Shown here: piece by piece, positions 16,943 to 26,647 of the stretch | How positions within the stretch are numbered: position 1 is the stretch's first letter | Layout of the letters: every line of letters starts with the position of its first letter | Origin: Halorhabdus rudnickae | GTDB taxonomy: Archaea > Halobacteriota > Halobacteria > Halobacteriales > Haloarculaceae | Length of the DNA stretch: 64,000 nt | NCBI RefSeq assembly: GCF_900880625.1 | Contig: NZ_CAAHFB010000001.1 | Coordinates: 310,001 to 374,000 of the forward strand | Direction of reading: 5' to 3' | Position numbers and translations under genes: made by a program | Notes under the pieces: generated by a model | Databases searched by the model: none | What the model saw: only the letters and a program-made list of their open reading frames with translations | Told to the model about the DNA's origin: nothing

Positions 16943-17670
16943 TCAATGACTGCCATCTTCCCGAAGCGGAACGCGAAGCGAAAGCCGACCAACGCCCGGA
17001 GCGTCGGCAGGTTCAACAGCGACCGGAAGGCGTCAATGCCGCCCGTCTCTTCGGGCGCCGTCTGTCCCCCAGGATCGTCACGCAGGAACAGGGCGACGAG
17101 CAGGAACGAGCCGAGCGTGATCGCGGTCAACACCAGGTACGGCACGGTGAACCCGTAGGCGTACAGGAGATAGCCGCCCACGAGGTCGCCGAGCAGCGAG
17201 GAGAACGACGCGACCTGGTTGTACGAACCTAGCCAGAGACCCTGCTCTGCATCGGGACTGATCTCTCCGACGATCGTCGCACCGGTGATCCAGAGGACGC
17301 TGGCTCCAAGCCTCTGGATCATCCGGAACAGGATGACGTGGACCGCGCTGTCTGCGACGATGAATCCGACGAAGACGGCGACATTGATCAGGAAGCCGGT
17401 CAGCAGATACCGCTTCGCGTTGCCGGTATCGACGTATCTCCCGAACGGGAGGACGACCAGCAACTGGACGACCGCAAAGGCCGTCCCGAAAAGCCCTTCG
17501 ACGAACCCGGTCGTCTCGAAGAGATCGACGTACAGCGCCAGGGCGATCAGGATCGTCGAGTACGCCTGACTCCGGGCGAAGGCCGTGCCCGCAAGCGCGA
17601 GGAACTCTCTATCCCCGAGCAATTCGATCGATCGAAACCGTGTCACAGGAGCCAGTTCCCGCAAGTCCAC
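16943..17670 (-). pseudogene. 5' part of an MFS transporter gene, truncated by the island
   Basis: About 242 residues of a major facilitator superfamily transporter: SIELLGDREFLALAGTAFAR, LLVVLPFGRYVDTGNAKRYL (the loop 2-3 motif), then helices up to the interdomain linker and FRFAFRFGKMAV. After that the frame enters island DNA and stops at 16906 with unrelated residues. MFS proteins need about 12 helices; only about 6-7 remain. The GTG start at 17670 is uncertain. The stranded last helix is at 15709-15822. About 150 codons of the second half seem lost. Confidence 0.78.
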
Positions 17671-17738
17671 GCGGGAGGAAAATCTCTCGACTCTTACTCA
17701 CTGGCGAAGTGGTGGGAAAAAGTAGTCGGGCGTCCTCG

Positions 17739-18515
17739 TCAGTCAGCCGGTTGTGCCGACGTGCTGCCGGTCGAGACAGCGCCGTCGTCGAGGACGCTGT
17801 GGCTCCGCAGCAGGATGACCCCGAAGATCACCTTCGCGGTCACGTCGAGCACGGCGAAGCCGGCGGTCTCTGGGCCGATCCCGATGACGCCGAGGCCTTC
17901 GGTGCCGACGATCCACCAGACCGGGTACACCAGCCAGAGGACGGCGATCATGTTCCGGAGAAGCTCGAACGTACTCCTGGTGTCGGGCGACAACTCCGCC
18001 GCTCTCGCCGTCAGCGTCGAGAACAGGACATACAGCAACACCAACAGGAAGCCGGTGGAGACGCCCCACCAGAGGATACGGACGCCCCCGACGCCCATCC
18101 CGGCTGCACCGCTGAACGTCAGGGTCGCGACCGCGCCGGTGAGGATCATCAACACGTCGAGTCCGACGAGCGTCCCGGTCGTGTTGCGGTCAGCGCCCGC
18201 GAGTAGCGCGATGTCGTACAGCAACAGCGGCGTCGTCAGGATCCAGTCGGTGTATCGCGGCCAGTAAATCTCCTCGGGAACACCGTTGAGTTCCGTCCCG
18301 AGGATGTTCTCGACGACTTCGATCGGGAGCTTCCCGAAACCCGTTGCCATCGCCAGGTAGTTGACGAAGGCGATCGCCGCGATGAACGTCGTCACGACGT
18401 AGAACTTCTTTCGCCGGGAATCCCGTACGTTCCATCCTGTCGCGATGAAGTACAGCATTCCCAGGAACATTCCTGCCGTGCCTGCCCACAGCGATATCGT
18501 GGTTAGGTTTGCCAT
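17739..18515 (-). CDS. bop: Bacteriorhodopsin, light-driven proton pump
   Basis: Seven-helix retinal protein of 258 residues. Helix C reads [22 protein letters not shown], giving Arg87, Asp90 and Asp101, which match Arg82, Asp85 (acceptor) and Asp96 (donor) of bacteriorhodopsin. The release glutamates are present in GTEG and PET (Glu194/Glu204 equivalents). Helix [16 protein letters not shown] places the retinal lysine at 228. This residue set marks an outward proton pump rather than a chloride pump or sensor. Its neighbours supply retinal (brp, crtY) and control (bat). A Bat-type upstream sequence precedes it. Confidence 0.95.
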   Translation of the reverse strand: MANLTTISLWAGTAGMFLGMLYFIATGWNVRDSRRKKFYVVTTFIAAIAFVNYLAMATGFGKLPIEVVENILGTELNGVPEEIYWPRYTDWILTTPLLLYDIALLAGADRNTTGTLVGLDVLMILTGAVATLTFSGAAGMGVGGVRILWWGVSTGFLLVLLYVLFSTLTARAAELSPDTRSTFELLRNMIAVLWLVYPVWWIVGTEGLGVIGIGPETAGFAVLDVTAKVIFGVILLRSHSVLDDGAVSTGSTSAQPAD

Positions 18516-18542
18516 GCTACAGGTTAGGACTTGGCTCGGAAC

Positions 18543-18573
18543 TCGGGTAACGGTCGTACCAAATCTATTCGGT
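18543..18573 (-). promoter_or_regulatory. Candidate Bat-type upstream activating sequence and TATA of bop
   Basis: On the minus strand 18573-18559 reads ACCGAATAGATTTGG, matching every fixed position of the Halobacterium bop UAS consensus ACCnnactnnTTnGG (as I recall it). It sits 44-58 bases before the bop ATG, just upstream of a weak TATA-like GTTACC near -30. That is the published arrangement of the bop promoter. Confidence 0.55.
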
Positions 18574-18647
18574 AATACATGCCGCTATCCGTCGAGTGAG
18601 AGACGTACCGACAGGGTTTCACCGATCCGGGCCGTGGAGTATCTCGA

Positions 18648-21629
18648 ATGAGCAAGGACGTCATCGAGGTCCGCGGGGCCGAACAGCACAACCTCAAGGA
18701 CGTCGATTGTGAGATCCCACGCGAGGAACTGACGGTCGTCACCGGCCTCTCGGGGTCGGGCAAATCCTCGCTCGCCTTCGAGACGATCTACGCCGAGGGC
18801 CAGCGACGGTACATCGAATCGCTGTCGGCCTACGCGCGGAACTTTCTCGGACAGATGGACAAACCACAGGTCGAGTCGGTCGAAGGACTCTCGCCTGCGA
18901 TCTCGATCGACCAGAAAAACGCCGCCAACAACCCTCGTTCGACGGTCGGGACGGTCACGGAACTGCACGACTATCTCCGGCTCCTCTACGCTCGCGTCGG
19001 GACGCCACACTGTCCGGAGTGTGGCCGCGAGGTCGGCGAACAGAGCGCCGAGAACATGGTTTCGCGGATCCTCGAACTCCCGGCGGATACGAAACTGAAG
19101 ATCGCCGCGCCGATCGTCCGCGATCAGAAGGGGGCCTTCGAGGACCGTTTCGACGAACTCGTCGGCGAGGGCTACAGCCGCGTCGAGGTCGACGGCGAGG
19201 CGTACGATCTGACGCTCGATCGCCCCGATCTCGACGAGAACTACGATCACACGATCGACGTGATCGTCGACCGGGTGCAGGTCGCCCCGGACGCTCGCTC
19301 GCGGGTCACCGACTCCGTCGAGACCGCTCTCGAAGAGGCCCACGGCGTGCTCAAGGTCATCGTCCCCGATCCCCCCGAAGGAGCGGAGTTAGGCGGTGCA
19401 ACGGCCCGCTCGACCGGAGATCTGGCCGACGGGGCAGACGGCGACGACGGCGACGGAGACAGCGACGAGGATCGGCTCGTCGTCGAGTTCTCCGAGGATC
19501 TGGCCTGCACGCACTGCGGGATCGACATCAGCGAGATCGAGACCCGGAGCTTCTCCTTTAACTCCCCGCACGGCGCCTGTCCGGAATGTGAGGGACTGGG
19601 CGAAACCAAAGAGGTCAGCGAGGATCTGGTGATCACCGATCCCGCCAAGCCGCTGAAGCACGTCTTCGAACCCTGGAGTTACAACCGGACGTACTACTCC
19701 CGGCAACTCGACAACGTCGCCGAACACTTCGGCGTCGACCTAGAGACGCCCTTCGAGGACCTGGATCCGGAGATCCAGCGCCAGTTCCTCTATGGTACCG
19801 ACGATCGGGTTCACTTCCAGTGGCAGACCAAGAACGGCACCCGCGAGAAGACCGAGCGCTTCGAGGGCGTCATCCCGAACCTCGAACGCCGCCACGTGGA
19901 GACGGACTCCGACCGCGCCCGCGAGCACATCGAGGAGTTCATGGCCACGACCACGTGCCCGAACTGCGAGGGCACCCGGTTGAAGGCCGAATCGCGGGCC
20001 GTCCTCGTCGAAGGCACATCCATCACCGACGTCAACGAGATGTCGATCGGCGACGCCCTGGACCTCTTCGAGGGCATGGAAGACGGGATGAGCGAACGGG
20101 ACGCCACTATTGCCACGGAGATATTGAAGGAGATCCGCGCCAGGCTCGGGTTCATGCAGGAGGTCGGCCTGGAGTATCTGACGCTCGACCGTGAGGCCGC
20201 GACGCTGTCGGGCGGCGAGAGCCAGCGGATCCGGTTGGCGACTCAGATCGGATCGGGGCTCGTTGGCGTCCTCTACGTTCTGGACGAACCTTCGATCGGC
20301 CTCCACCAGCGGGACAACGATCGCCTGCTGAACACCCTGGCGGAGCTCAGAGACCTCGGTAATACGTTGCTCGTGGTCGAGCACGACACCGAGACGATGC
20401 GCCGGGCGGACAACATCGTCGACATGGGTCCCGGCCCGGGCAAGCGCGGCGGCGAGATCGTCGTCAACGGCCCCGTCGAGGACGTCCTCGACAGCGACGA
20501 ATCGGTCACCGGCGAGTACCTGGCGGGCGAACGGACGATTCCGGTTCCAGACGAACGCCGGGACCCCGCAGGCACGCTGACGATCCGGGGTGCTCGCCAG
20601 CACAACCTGGCGGACCTCGAGGTGGACATCCCGCTGGGGACGTTCACCGCCATCACCGGCGTCTCGGGGTCCGGGAAGTCGACGCTGATGCACGACGTCC
20701 TCTATAAGGGCCTGGTGCGCGAGATGAACGACAACCGGAGCGTCAACCCGGGCGAACACGACGCCATCGAGGGGATCGACGAGATCGAGACGGTTCGGCT
20801 GATCGATCAGTCGCCGATCGGTCGGACGCCCCGATCCAATCCCGCAACCTACACGGACGTCTTCGATCACATCCGGGAGCTGTTCGCCGAGACCAAACTG
20901 TCGAAACAGCGGGGCTACGAGAAGGGCCGGTTCTCGTTCAACGTCAAGGGCGGTCGGTGTGAGGCCTGCGGCGGGCAAGGCACCGTCACTATCGACATGA
21001 ACTTCCTCAGCGACGTCGAGGTGCCCTGTGAGGAGTGTGGCGGTGACCGGTACAACGCCGAGACTCTGGATGTCACGTACAAAGACCGAACGATCGCGGA
21101 CGTCCTCGAGATGACCGTCGCGGAGGCCCGCGAGTTTTTCGAGGGCCATCCAGGAATCCGCCGACGGCTGGAGCTTCTGGAGGACGTCGGCCTCGGCTAC
21201 ATGAAACTCGGTCAGCCGTCGACGACGCTCTCGGGCGGGGAGGCCCAGCGCGTGAAACTCGCCGAGGAACTCGGCAAGAAGGACTCCGGCGAGACGCTGT
21301 ATCTCCTCGACGAGCCGACGACCGGGCTCCACCCCGAGGACGAACGCAAGTTGATCGACGTGCTGCACCGGCTCACCGACGATGGAAACACGGTCGTCGT
21401 CATCGAGCACGAACTCGATCTCGTGAAGAACGCCGATCGGATCATCGACCTCGGGCCGGAGGGCGGCGAAAACGGTGGGACGATCGTCGCTGCCGGGACA
21501 CCGGAAGCAGTCGCCCGGACGGACGAATCCTACACCGGCCAGTACCTGCGTGACCTCTTGCCGGAGATCGAGATGGAGGGACCGCGAGCCGATCGCGAAC
21601 TCGCCGCCCCGCCCGCGGCCGACGACTGA
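18648..21629 (+). CDS. uvrA: Excinuclease ABC subunit A
   Basis: DNA-damage recognition ATPase of nucleotide excision repair, working with UvrB and UvrC in the cytoplasm. 993 residues. Two ABC modules are visible: Walker [13 protein letters not shown] and [11 protein letters not shown], signature motifs [16 protein letters not shown] and [16 protein letters not shown]. The zinc modules CPECG...CTHCG...CPECEGLG and CEACGGQG...[10 protein letters not shown] are complete. A short acidic insert ([14 protein letters not shown]) near residue 265 is a haloarchaeal adaptation. It is divergent from bop with a 132-base shared gap. Confidence 0.97.
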   Translation: MSKDVIEVRGAEQHNLKDVDCEIPREELTVVTGLSGSGKSSLAFETIYAEGQRRYIESLSAYARNFLGQMDKPQVESVEGLSPAISIDQKNAANNPRSTVGTVTELHDYLRLLYARVGTPHCPECGREVGEQSAENMVSRILELPADTKLKIAAPIVRDQKGAFEDRFDELVGEGYSRVEVDGEAYDLTLDRPDLDENYDHTIDVIVDRVQVAPDARSRVTDSVETALEEAHGVLKVIVPDPPEGAELGGATARSTGDLADGADGDDGDGDSDEDRLVVEFSEDLACTHCGIDISEIETRSFSFNSPHGACPECEGLGETKEVSEDLVITDPAKPLKHVFEPWSYNRTYYSRQLDNVAEHFGVDLETPFEDLDPEIQRQFLYGTDDRVHFQWQTKNGTREKTERFEGVIPNLERRHVETDSDRAREHIEEFMATTTCPNCEGTRLKAESRAVLVEGTSITDVNEMSIGDALDLFEGMEDGMSERDATIATEILKEIRARLGFMQEVGLEYLTLDREAATLSGGESQRIRLATQIGSGLVGVLYVLDEPSIGLHQRDNDRLLNTLAELRDLGNTLLVVEHDTETMRRADNIVDMGPGPGKRGGEIVVNGPVEDVLDSDESVTGEYLAGERTIPVPDERRDPAGTLTIRGARQHNLADLEVDIPLGTFTAITGVSGSGKSTLMHDVLYKGLVREMNDNRSVNPGEHDAIEGIDEIETVRLIDQSPIGRTPRSNPATYTDVFDHIRELFAETKLSKQRGYEKGRFSFNVKGGRCEACGGQGTVTIDMNFLSDVEVPCEECGGDRYNAETLDVTYKDRTIADVLEMTVAEAREFFEGHPGIRRRLELLEDVGLGYMKLGQPSTTLSGGEAQRVKLAEELGKKDSGETLYLLDEPTTGLHPEDERKLIDVLHRLTDDGNTVVVIEHELDLVKNADRIIDLGPEGGENGGTIVAAGTPEAVARTDESYTGQYLRDLLPEIEMEGPRADRELAAPPAADD

Positions 21630-21672
21630 CGCGGATCGACAGGCCGAAACTCCTTCAGGGCGTCAGCCGACG

Positions 21673-22065
21673 ATGATGGTCGATCAGCGAACGCACGAGC
21701 AGCTATCGGAGACGCTTGTCGGAGAGCCGGTCGAGATCGGTGCGGAGACTGCCGTCGTGGAATTGGAGACGACCGCAGAGATGGCCGTCGACGAGACCGG
21801 ACTCGTCCACGGTGGGTTCGTCTATGGCGCGGCCGACTACGCCGCGATGCTCGCCGTGAACGAACCGACTGTCGTCCTGACTGGCTCGGACGTCACGTAC
21901 CCGAACCCGACGCGGGCCGGCGAGACGGTCCGAGCGACGGCGACTGTCACCGAGCGCGACCCACGGCCGAGTGTCGACGTGACTGTCGAAGTGGCCGGGA
22001 CGGGTGATGTCGTCTTCTCGGGCACGTTCGATTGTGCCGTGCCGTCCGAACACGTTCTGTCCTGA
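21673..22065 (+). CDS. PaaI/hotdog-fold thioesterase family protein
   Basis: 130 residues, the length of single-hotdog thioesterases. The pattern GLVHGGFVYGAADYAAMLAVN matches the HGG active-site helix of PaaI/4HBT enzymes, and VTYPNPTRAGETVRATATV is the following strand region. Substrate is unknown but likely an acyl-CoA. Two adjacent ATGs (21673 and 21676) are possible starts. It lies 43 bases after uvrA in the same direction. Confidence 0.8.
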   Translation: MMVDQRTHEQLSETLVGEPVEIGAETAVVELETTAEMAVDETGLVHGGFVYGAADYAAMLAVNEPTVVLTGSDVTYPNPTRAGETVRATATVTERDPRPSVDVTVEVAGTGDVVFSGTFDCAVPSEHVLS

Positions 22066-22375
22066 GTTGTCCATCAGCCTGCTCAGCGGGACATCGCATC
22101 TGTGTTGGACGATTCCTACCGAGCACCGTCGGGACCTTCATTGTCGCTCCGACCGAGGCCCCGGCATGGCCACCGCACTCGTCGCGCTCGACGAGCACGC
22201 CGTCCTGGCTCGCGATGATGGCGTTCCTCGGTCGCTAGAGGCCCCCTGAGTGGGCGACTCCGGAGGTCGACGGTTTCTGGAACCTGTCGCGTTTCCGGGC
22301 GTCTTCATCGGTCCGGCTATCACATCGGAGAACTGATCCCCATCACTCAAATGAAGCCGGCCCCTTCTTTAGGTA
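22066..22375. other. 310-base gap before the hybrid sensor kinase
   Basis: No convincing gene. A 27-codon ORF at 22165-22248 (MATALVALDEHAVLARDDG) has coding-like composition but no recognisable family and could be a relic. A TATA-like TTCTTTAGG lies just before the kinase ATG at 22376, too close for a normal leaderless promoter. Confidence 0.4.
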
Positions 22376-25300
22376 ATGGCACACGTCGAGAAGGACTCTG
22401 GAGCGAAACGGGTCCTCTACGTGAACGACGACGAAGCCTTTGCCGATCTCGTCGGGACGAAACTCCCGCGAATCGACCCCACGATCGAAATCACGACGGT
22501 GCGTGATGCCGAGGCGGCGATCGAGGCAGTCTCCACGACGGCGATCGATTGTGTGGTCACATCCTACGCGCTTCCGGAGGGGACCGGGATCGATCTTCTC
22601 GAAGCGATCCAGGCGCGTCACGCCGACGTGCCGACGATCCTCTTTACCGGACGAGGGAGCGAGGAGATCGCCAGCCGGGCGATCCAGGCGAACGTCTCCG
22701 ATTACATCCCGATCCGATCGAACGCGGAAAGTTTCGAGTTGCTTGCCCGTCGTATCGACACGCTGGTCGGGGCCAAACGGGAACGAGCGATGGCCGAGCG
22801 CGTGACCGATCGCTTCGAGCGGACGCTCGAACGGGCGACCGACGCGATCTACGCTGTCGACACCGAGTGGCGCATCGAGTACATGAACGAGAAGATGGCC
22901 GCCCGGATCGATCGCGACCGCGAGGCAGTCATCGGCGAGAATCTCTGGGAAGCGTTCCCGTCGATCGTCGGGACGGAACTCGAAGCGAAGTATCGAACCG
23001 CGATGGAAACCGGCCAACAGGTCTCGTTCGAACAGTACGTCAGCTCTCCTTTCGAGTACTGGGTCGAAGTGCGCGCGTTTCCGGACGAGGACGGTCTGAC
23101 CATCTTCTCTCAGGAAATCACCGAACAACGGGAACGCCAGCAGGAACTGCAGCGCAACGAGACCATCCTCCGGAACGTGCAGGATTCGGTCATCGTGCTC
23201 GACGCGGACCGGACCGTAGCGTTCGCCAACGCCGCCGCGACAGCGTCGATGAGCGCCTCAGTCGGGCGCCCGCTCGAGGGAGGCTCTCTCGACGTACTCG
23301 TCGAGGAACTCCTCCCGGAGCCGGATGCGGAACGGTTCAGCCGGACCGTCGAGGACGCGTTTCGAGCCATCGAGGACAGCAACGGCGATGTTGAGGGTGA
23401 TGACGTCGAACTACAGATCGAACTCGAGGCCGCGTCCGGGACGGGGACGTTCGACGTTCGATTGACGCCCTTTCGTAGCGGGGAGGACTCGCAGGTTCTC
23501 GTCGTGGCACGGGACATTACCGATCGAACGGACCGGCAGCGAGAGCGACAGCGACTCGCCGAGGAGTACGATGCTCTCCTGAGTAACTCCGGCGACGCGA
23601 TTTTCCTGATCGACGTGGATACGGCAGATTCGGACGAATTCCGCTTTTCCCGACTCTCGCCCGGCTACGAGACCCAGACCGGCCTCACGACGGCGGAGGT
23701 ACAGGGCAAGACGCCCCAGGCTATTTTCGGCGAGGAGCGGGGGGCAGAACTCGATGCAAACTATCGACGCTGTCTGGAAGCGGGAGAGCCGATCTCCTAC
23801 CGTGAGGAACTCTCAGTGGCCGAAGACGCGCGTTTCTGGCAGACGAGTCTGGCTCCGATCGTTGTCGACGGCGAGGTGATCCGGATTCTCGGGATCGCCC
23901 GGAACATAACCGAGCAGGTCGTGCGGGAACGCGAACTCGAGGAGACCCGACAGCGATTGGAGTCACTCATCGACGCCGCGCCGCTGACGATCATGGAGGT
24001 CGATCCTGACGGCAACGTTCGCCGCTGGAACCAGGGTGCCGAAGAGATGTTCGGCTGGTCGCGCGAGGAGGTCCTCGGCGAGTTCAATCCGATGGTTCCG
24101 GCGGACAAACGCGAGGAGTTCGCCGATCTCCGACAGCGAGTCCTCGCGGGCGAACAGATCCGGGGCAGAGAGATCAGACGGGAAACGAAGTGCGGGGATC
24201 GGCTGGACCTCCTGCTGTCGGTGACGTCGATCGTCGATTCCGACGGGGAACCGACGAGCATCCTCGCCGTTCTCGAAGACATCAGCCAACAGAAGCAGCT
24301 GGAGCGTCGCCTTCGGGCACTCCAGGAAACCGCCCAGCAACTCAGTGGCGCACAGTCGGTCGAAGAGATCGGCGACCTCGCAGTCGAGGCGGCGGTCGAC
24401 GTTCTCGATCTTGAAATTACTGGCGTTTGGGAGTACAACGAACGGACGAACACCCTCGATCCGATCGTCCAAACCGACGGAGCGGATGAGATTTTCGGCG
24501 CACAGCCGCAGTTCGAGGCTGGAGAGGGCCTCGCCTGGGACGCCTTCGAGTCCGGCGAGTTACGCTGGTACGACGACATCCAATCGACCGACGAGGTGTA
24601 CAACCCGGACACGGATATCAGAAGCGAGATTCTGATTCCGCTCGGCGAGTACGGTCTCATCTCGACGGGTTCGACGTCACCGCACGTATTCTCTGACGCC
24701 GACGTCGATCTGTTTCGGATCCTCGGAGCAACGGTCGAAGCGGCGCTGGCACGGGCCAGCCGGGAGGCGGAGTTGACCCGACAGAACGAGCGCCTCGATC
24801 AGTTCGCCAGCGTCGTCGCCCACGACCTCCGGAACCCGCTCACCGTTGCCATGGGCTTTCTGGAAGTCGCGGCAGAGTCGGGCGACCCGGCGCACTTCGA
24901 GAAGGTCGAGTCGGCTCACGACCGGATCGAGCGTCTCATCGACGACCTCCTCACGCTGGCGCGTGGCGAGAGCACCATCGAGGACGCCGAACAGATCGAC
25001 CTCGAACCCCTCTCGACTGAAGCGTGGGGCTACGTCGACACCGACGCGGCGACGCTGCGTGTCGCCGAGGACGTGCCGACCGTGGCTGGTGACGCGGGCC
25101 GATTGACCCAGCTTTTTGAGAATCTCTTCCGGAACGCCGTGGAACATGGTTCCACGACCCCTCGCTCGTCTTCGACTCGCGACGACGCCGTGGAACACGG
25201 TGGCACTGACGTCCAGATCGCTGTCGGGTCACTCCCCGATCGTGCGGGGTTCTACGTGGAAGACGACGGCGAGGGGATCCCACCGGAGCGTCGAGAAACG

Positions 25301-25450
25301 GTCTTCGATCACGGCGTCACGACCAACGAGGGTGGGACCGGATTCGGTCTCTCGATCGTCGAGGACATCGCGCTGGCCCACGGCTGGACGGTATCGGTGA
25401 CGGAGGGGACTGAAGGCGGCGCACGCTTCGAGTTCGAGACCGAACCATAG
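22376..25450 (+). CDS. Hybrid sensor histidine kinase: pseudo-receiver, several PAS domains, GAF, HisKA, HATPase
   Basis: 1024 residues, no membrane segments. Order: receiver-like domain (about 9-125), PAS domains (about 145-245, 260-385, 395-520 and 525-645), GAF (about 655-805), dimerisation helix with phosphoacceptor His816 in SVVAHDLRNPLTV, and ATPase (NLFRNAVEHG, DDGEGIPPERRETVF, GTGFGLSIVEDIALAHG). In the receiver the conserved acidic pair is kept (NDDE), but the phosphoacceptor Asp is Ser63 (CVVTSYALPEG), so it probably acts as a phosphorylation-independent module. Signal and partner unknown; no response regulator is adjacent. Confidence 0.88.
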   Translation: MAHVEKDSGAKRVLYVNDDEAFADLVGTKLPRIDPTIEITTVRDAEAAIEAVSTTAIDCVVTSYALPEGTGIDLLEAIQARHADVPTILFTGRGSEEIASRAIQANVSDYIPIRSNAESFELLARRIDTLVGAKRERAMAERVTDRFERTLERATDAIYAVDTEWRIEYMNEKMAARIDRDREAVIGENLWEAFPSIVGTELEAKYRTAMETGQQVSFEQYVSSPFEYWVEVRAFPDEDGLTIFSQEITEQRERQQELQRNETILRNVQDSVIVLDADRTVAFANAAATASMSASVGRPLEGGSLDVLVEELLPEPDAERFSRTVEDAFRAIEDSNGDVEGDDVELQIELEAASGTGTFDVRLTPFRSGEDSQVLVVARDITDRTDRQRERQRLAEEYDALLSNSGDAIFLIDVDTADSDEFRFSRLSPGYETQTGLTTAEVQGKTPQAIFGEERGAELDANYRRCLEAGEPISYREELSVAEDARFWQTSLAPIVVDGEVIRILGIARNITEQVVRERELEETRQRLESLIDAAPLTIMEVDPDGNVRRWNQGAEEMFGWSREEVLGEFNPMVPADKREEFADLRQRVLAGEQIRGREIRRETKCGDRLDLLLSVTSIVDSDGEPTSILAVLEDISQQKQLERRLRALQETAQQLSGAQSVEEIGDLAVEAAVDVLDLEITGVWEYNERTNTLDPIVQTDGADEIFGAQPQFEAGEGLAWDAFESGELRWYDDIQSTDEVYNPDTDIRSEILIPLGEYGLISTGSTSPHVFSDADVDLFRILGATVEAALARASREAELTRQNERLDQFASVVAHDLRNPLTVAMGFLEVAAESGDPAHFEKVESAHDRIERLIDDLLTLARGESTIEDAEQIDLEPLSTEAWGYVDTDAATLRVAEDVPTVAGDAGRLTQLFENLFRNAVEHGSTTPRSSSTRDDAVEHGGTDVQIAVGSLPDRAGFYVEDDGEGIPPERRETVFDHGVTTNEGGTGFGLSIVEDIALAHGWTVSVTEGTEGGARFEFETEP

Positions 25451-25548
25451 TTCCGGAGCGTACGATCGGTGATCGGAGATCAGTGATCGGCAACCACGGC
25501 GTTCTCGATCGTGAAGACCTATAGTTCCCAGGCCATTGCCGGAGATAC

Positions 25549-26631
25549 ATGCGCGACGTGATCGTCGTCGGGGCGGGGCCTGCCGGCAGTCGCTACGCTC
25601 GCCGAGCCGCCCAAGCGGGTCTGGACGTTCTTGTCTTCGAACAGGGGACGATCGGCGAACCGCTGGCTTGCTCGGGCCACGTCAGCACGGACGTACTCGG
25701 GTATGTCCCCGAAGACGACCGTGAGAGGCTCCTCCAGAACGAGATCCGCGGTGCACGCTTTCACCTCGGCGGGCCGGACAGCCGGGCCTATCCCTTCTAC
25801 AAGGACGAAGTCGTCTCCCAGGTCATCGACCGCGTCAGTCTCGATCAGGTGCTCGCGGAGGCGGCGCGCGACGCAGGGGCCACTGTCCGGGATGGTCACA
25901 CTGTCACCGCCGTCGACGAGCGTGACGATCACGTCGAGGTGACGGTCACGGGAAGCGCCGGCACCGAGACCTATCGAGCACGGATGGTCGCCGGTTGCGA
26001 CGGCCCGCAGTCGCGCGTCCGGGACGCAGTGGGGCTTGCGGAGCCGGATGAACTCCTGCACGGCGTGCTCGGATTCGAGACGGATCCCGACGACGGGGAC
26101 TTCGTCGACGTCCACCTGAACGTCCCGCGGTTTTTCGCCTGGCGCATCCCGCGCGGGTCGGCCGGCGTCGAGTACGGGCTCGCGACGCCGCCGGGTGAGT
26201 CCGTCGGCGAACGGTTCGACGCACTCACCGACGAGTACGGCGTCGAGATCGACCGCCGGTGTTCGGGACTCATCCCGATCGGGCCAGCCGACTCGGTCAC
26301 GAGTGAGCGAGTGTTCCTGATCGGCGACGCCGCCGCCCAGACCAAGCCCTTCACCGGCGGGGGCATTCGCTACGGCATGACGGCGGCCGATCACGCAGCG
26401 CGGACGATCGACCCCGCCGATCCCAGCACGCTCTCGGCATACGAGGACGCCTGGCGGGAGGAACTCGGCCGGGAAATCCGGCTGGGCGCGTGGGTCAGAC
26501 GTGGATATTCGTTACCCGAGCCGATCCAGCGCGCCGGTCTCCGGATATTCTCCGGGAAGATCGGCGTCCACATGGATGAGCCGTCATCGCTGTTCTCGAG
26601 GGAGCAATTGCGGGCGCTGTTCTCGCGGTGA
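25549..26631 (+). CDS. Geranylgeranyl reductase family FAD-dependent oxidoreductase
   Basis: 360 residues. The N-terminal FAD fold reads DVIVVGAGPAGSRYARRAA with FEQGTIGEPLACSGHVS, followed by the GCDGPQSRVRDAVGL motif and FLIGDAAAQTKPFTGGGIRYG, all typical of the geranylgeranyl reductase group that saturates isoprenoid chains of archaeal lipids or related compounds. Which substrate this paralogue uses is unclear. Haloarchaea have several. A TATA-like CCTATAGTT lies about 30 bases before the ATG. Confidence 0.85.
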   Translation: MRDVIVVGAGPAGSRYARRAAQAGLDVLVFEQGTIGEPLACSGHVSTDVLGYVPEDDRERLLQNEIRGARFHLGGPDSRAYPFYKDEVVSQVIDRVSLDQVLAEAARDAGATVRDGHTVTAVDERDDHVEVTVTGSAGTETYRARMVAGCDGPQSRVRDAVGLAEPDELLHGVLGFETDPDDGDFVDVHLNVPRFFAWRIPRGSAGVEYGLATPPGESVGERFDALTDEYGVEIDRRCSGLIPIGPADSVTSERVFLIGDAAAQTKPFTGGGIRYGMTAADHAARTIDPADPSTLSAYEDAWREELGREIRLGAWVRRGYSLPEPIQRAGLRIFSGKIGVHMDEPSSLFSREQLRALFSR

Positions 26632-26647
26632 CGCCCGCCACGGACTG

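Larger units (their letters stand above)
15845..16943. mobile_element. AT-richer accessory island carrying Fic/Doc
   Basis: About 1.1 kb with clearly lower GC and different codon use from its surroundings, lying between the two ends of a broken MFS gene. It holds a Fic/Doc gene and a 37-codon ORF. I see no transposase, terminal inverted repeats or target-site duplication, so the mechanism of arrival is unknown. Boundaries are estimated from where MFS coding sequence stops. Confidence 0.6.

Noticed and set aside
19740-21410. 556-codon minus-strand ORF inside uvrA
   Set aside because: Mirror of the uvrA codon pattern; the plus strand carries intact ABC and zinc motifs throughout.
25136-25210. 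Repeated NAVEHG/DAVEHG segment in the hybrid kinase ATPase domain
   Set aside because: Looks like a tandem duplication, but as I recall this repeated N-box insert is common in haloarchaeal histidine kinases, so it is not specific to this locus.
25451-25548. GATCGGTGATCGGAGATCAGTGATCGG cluster
   Set aside because: Short GATCGG repeats are common in this GC- and GATC-rich genome; no larger structure is supported.
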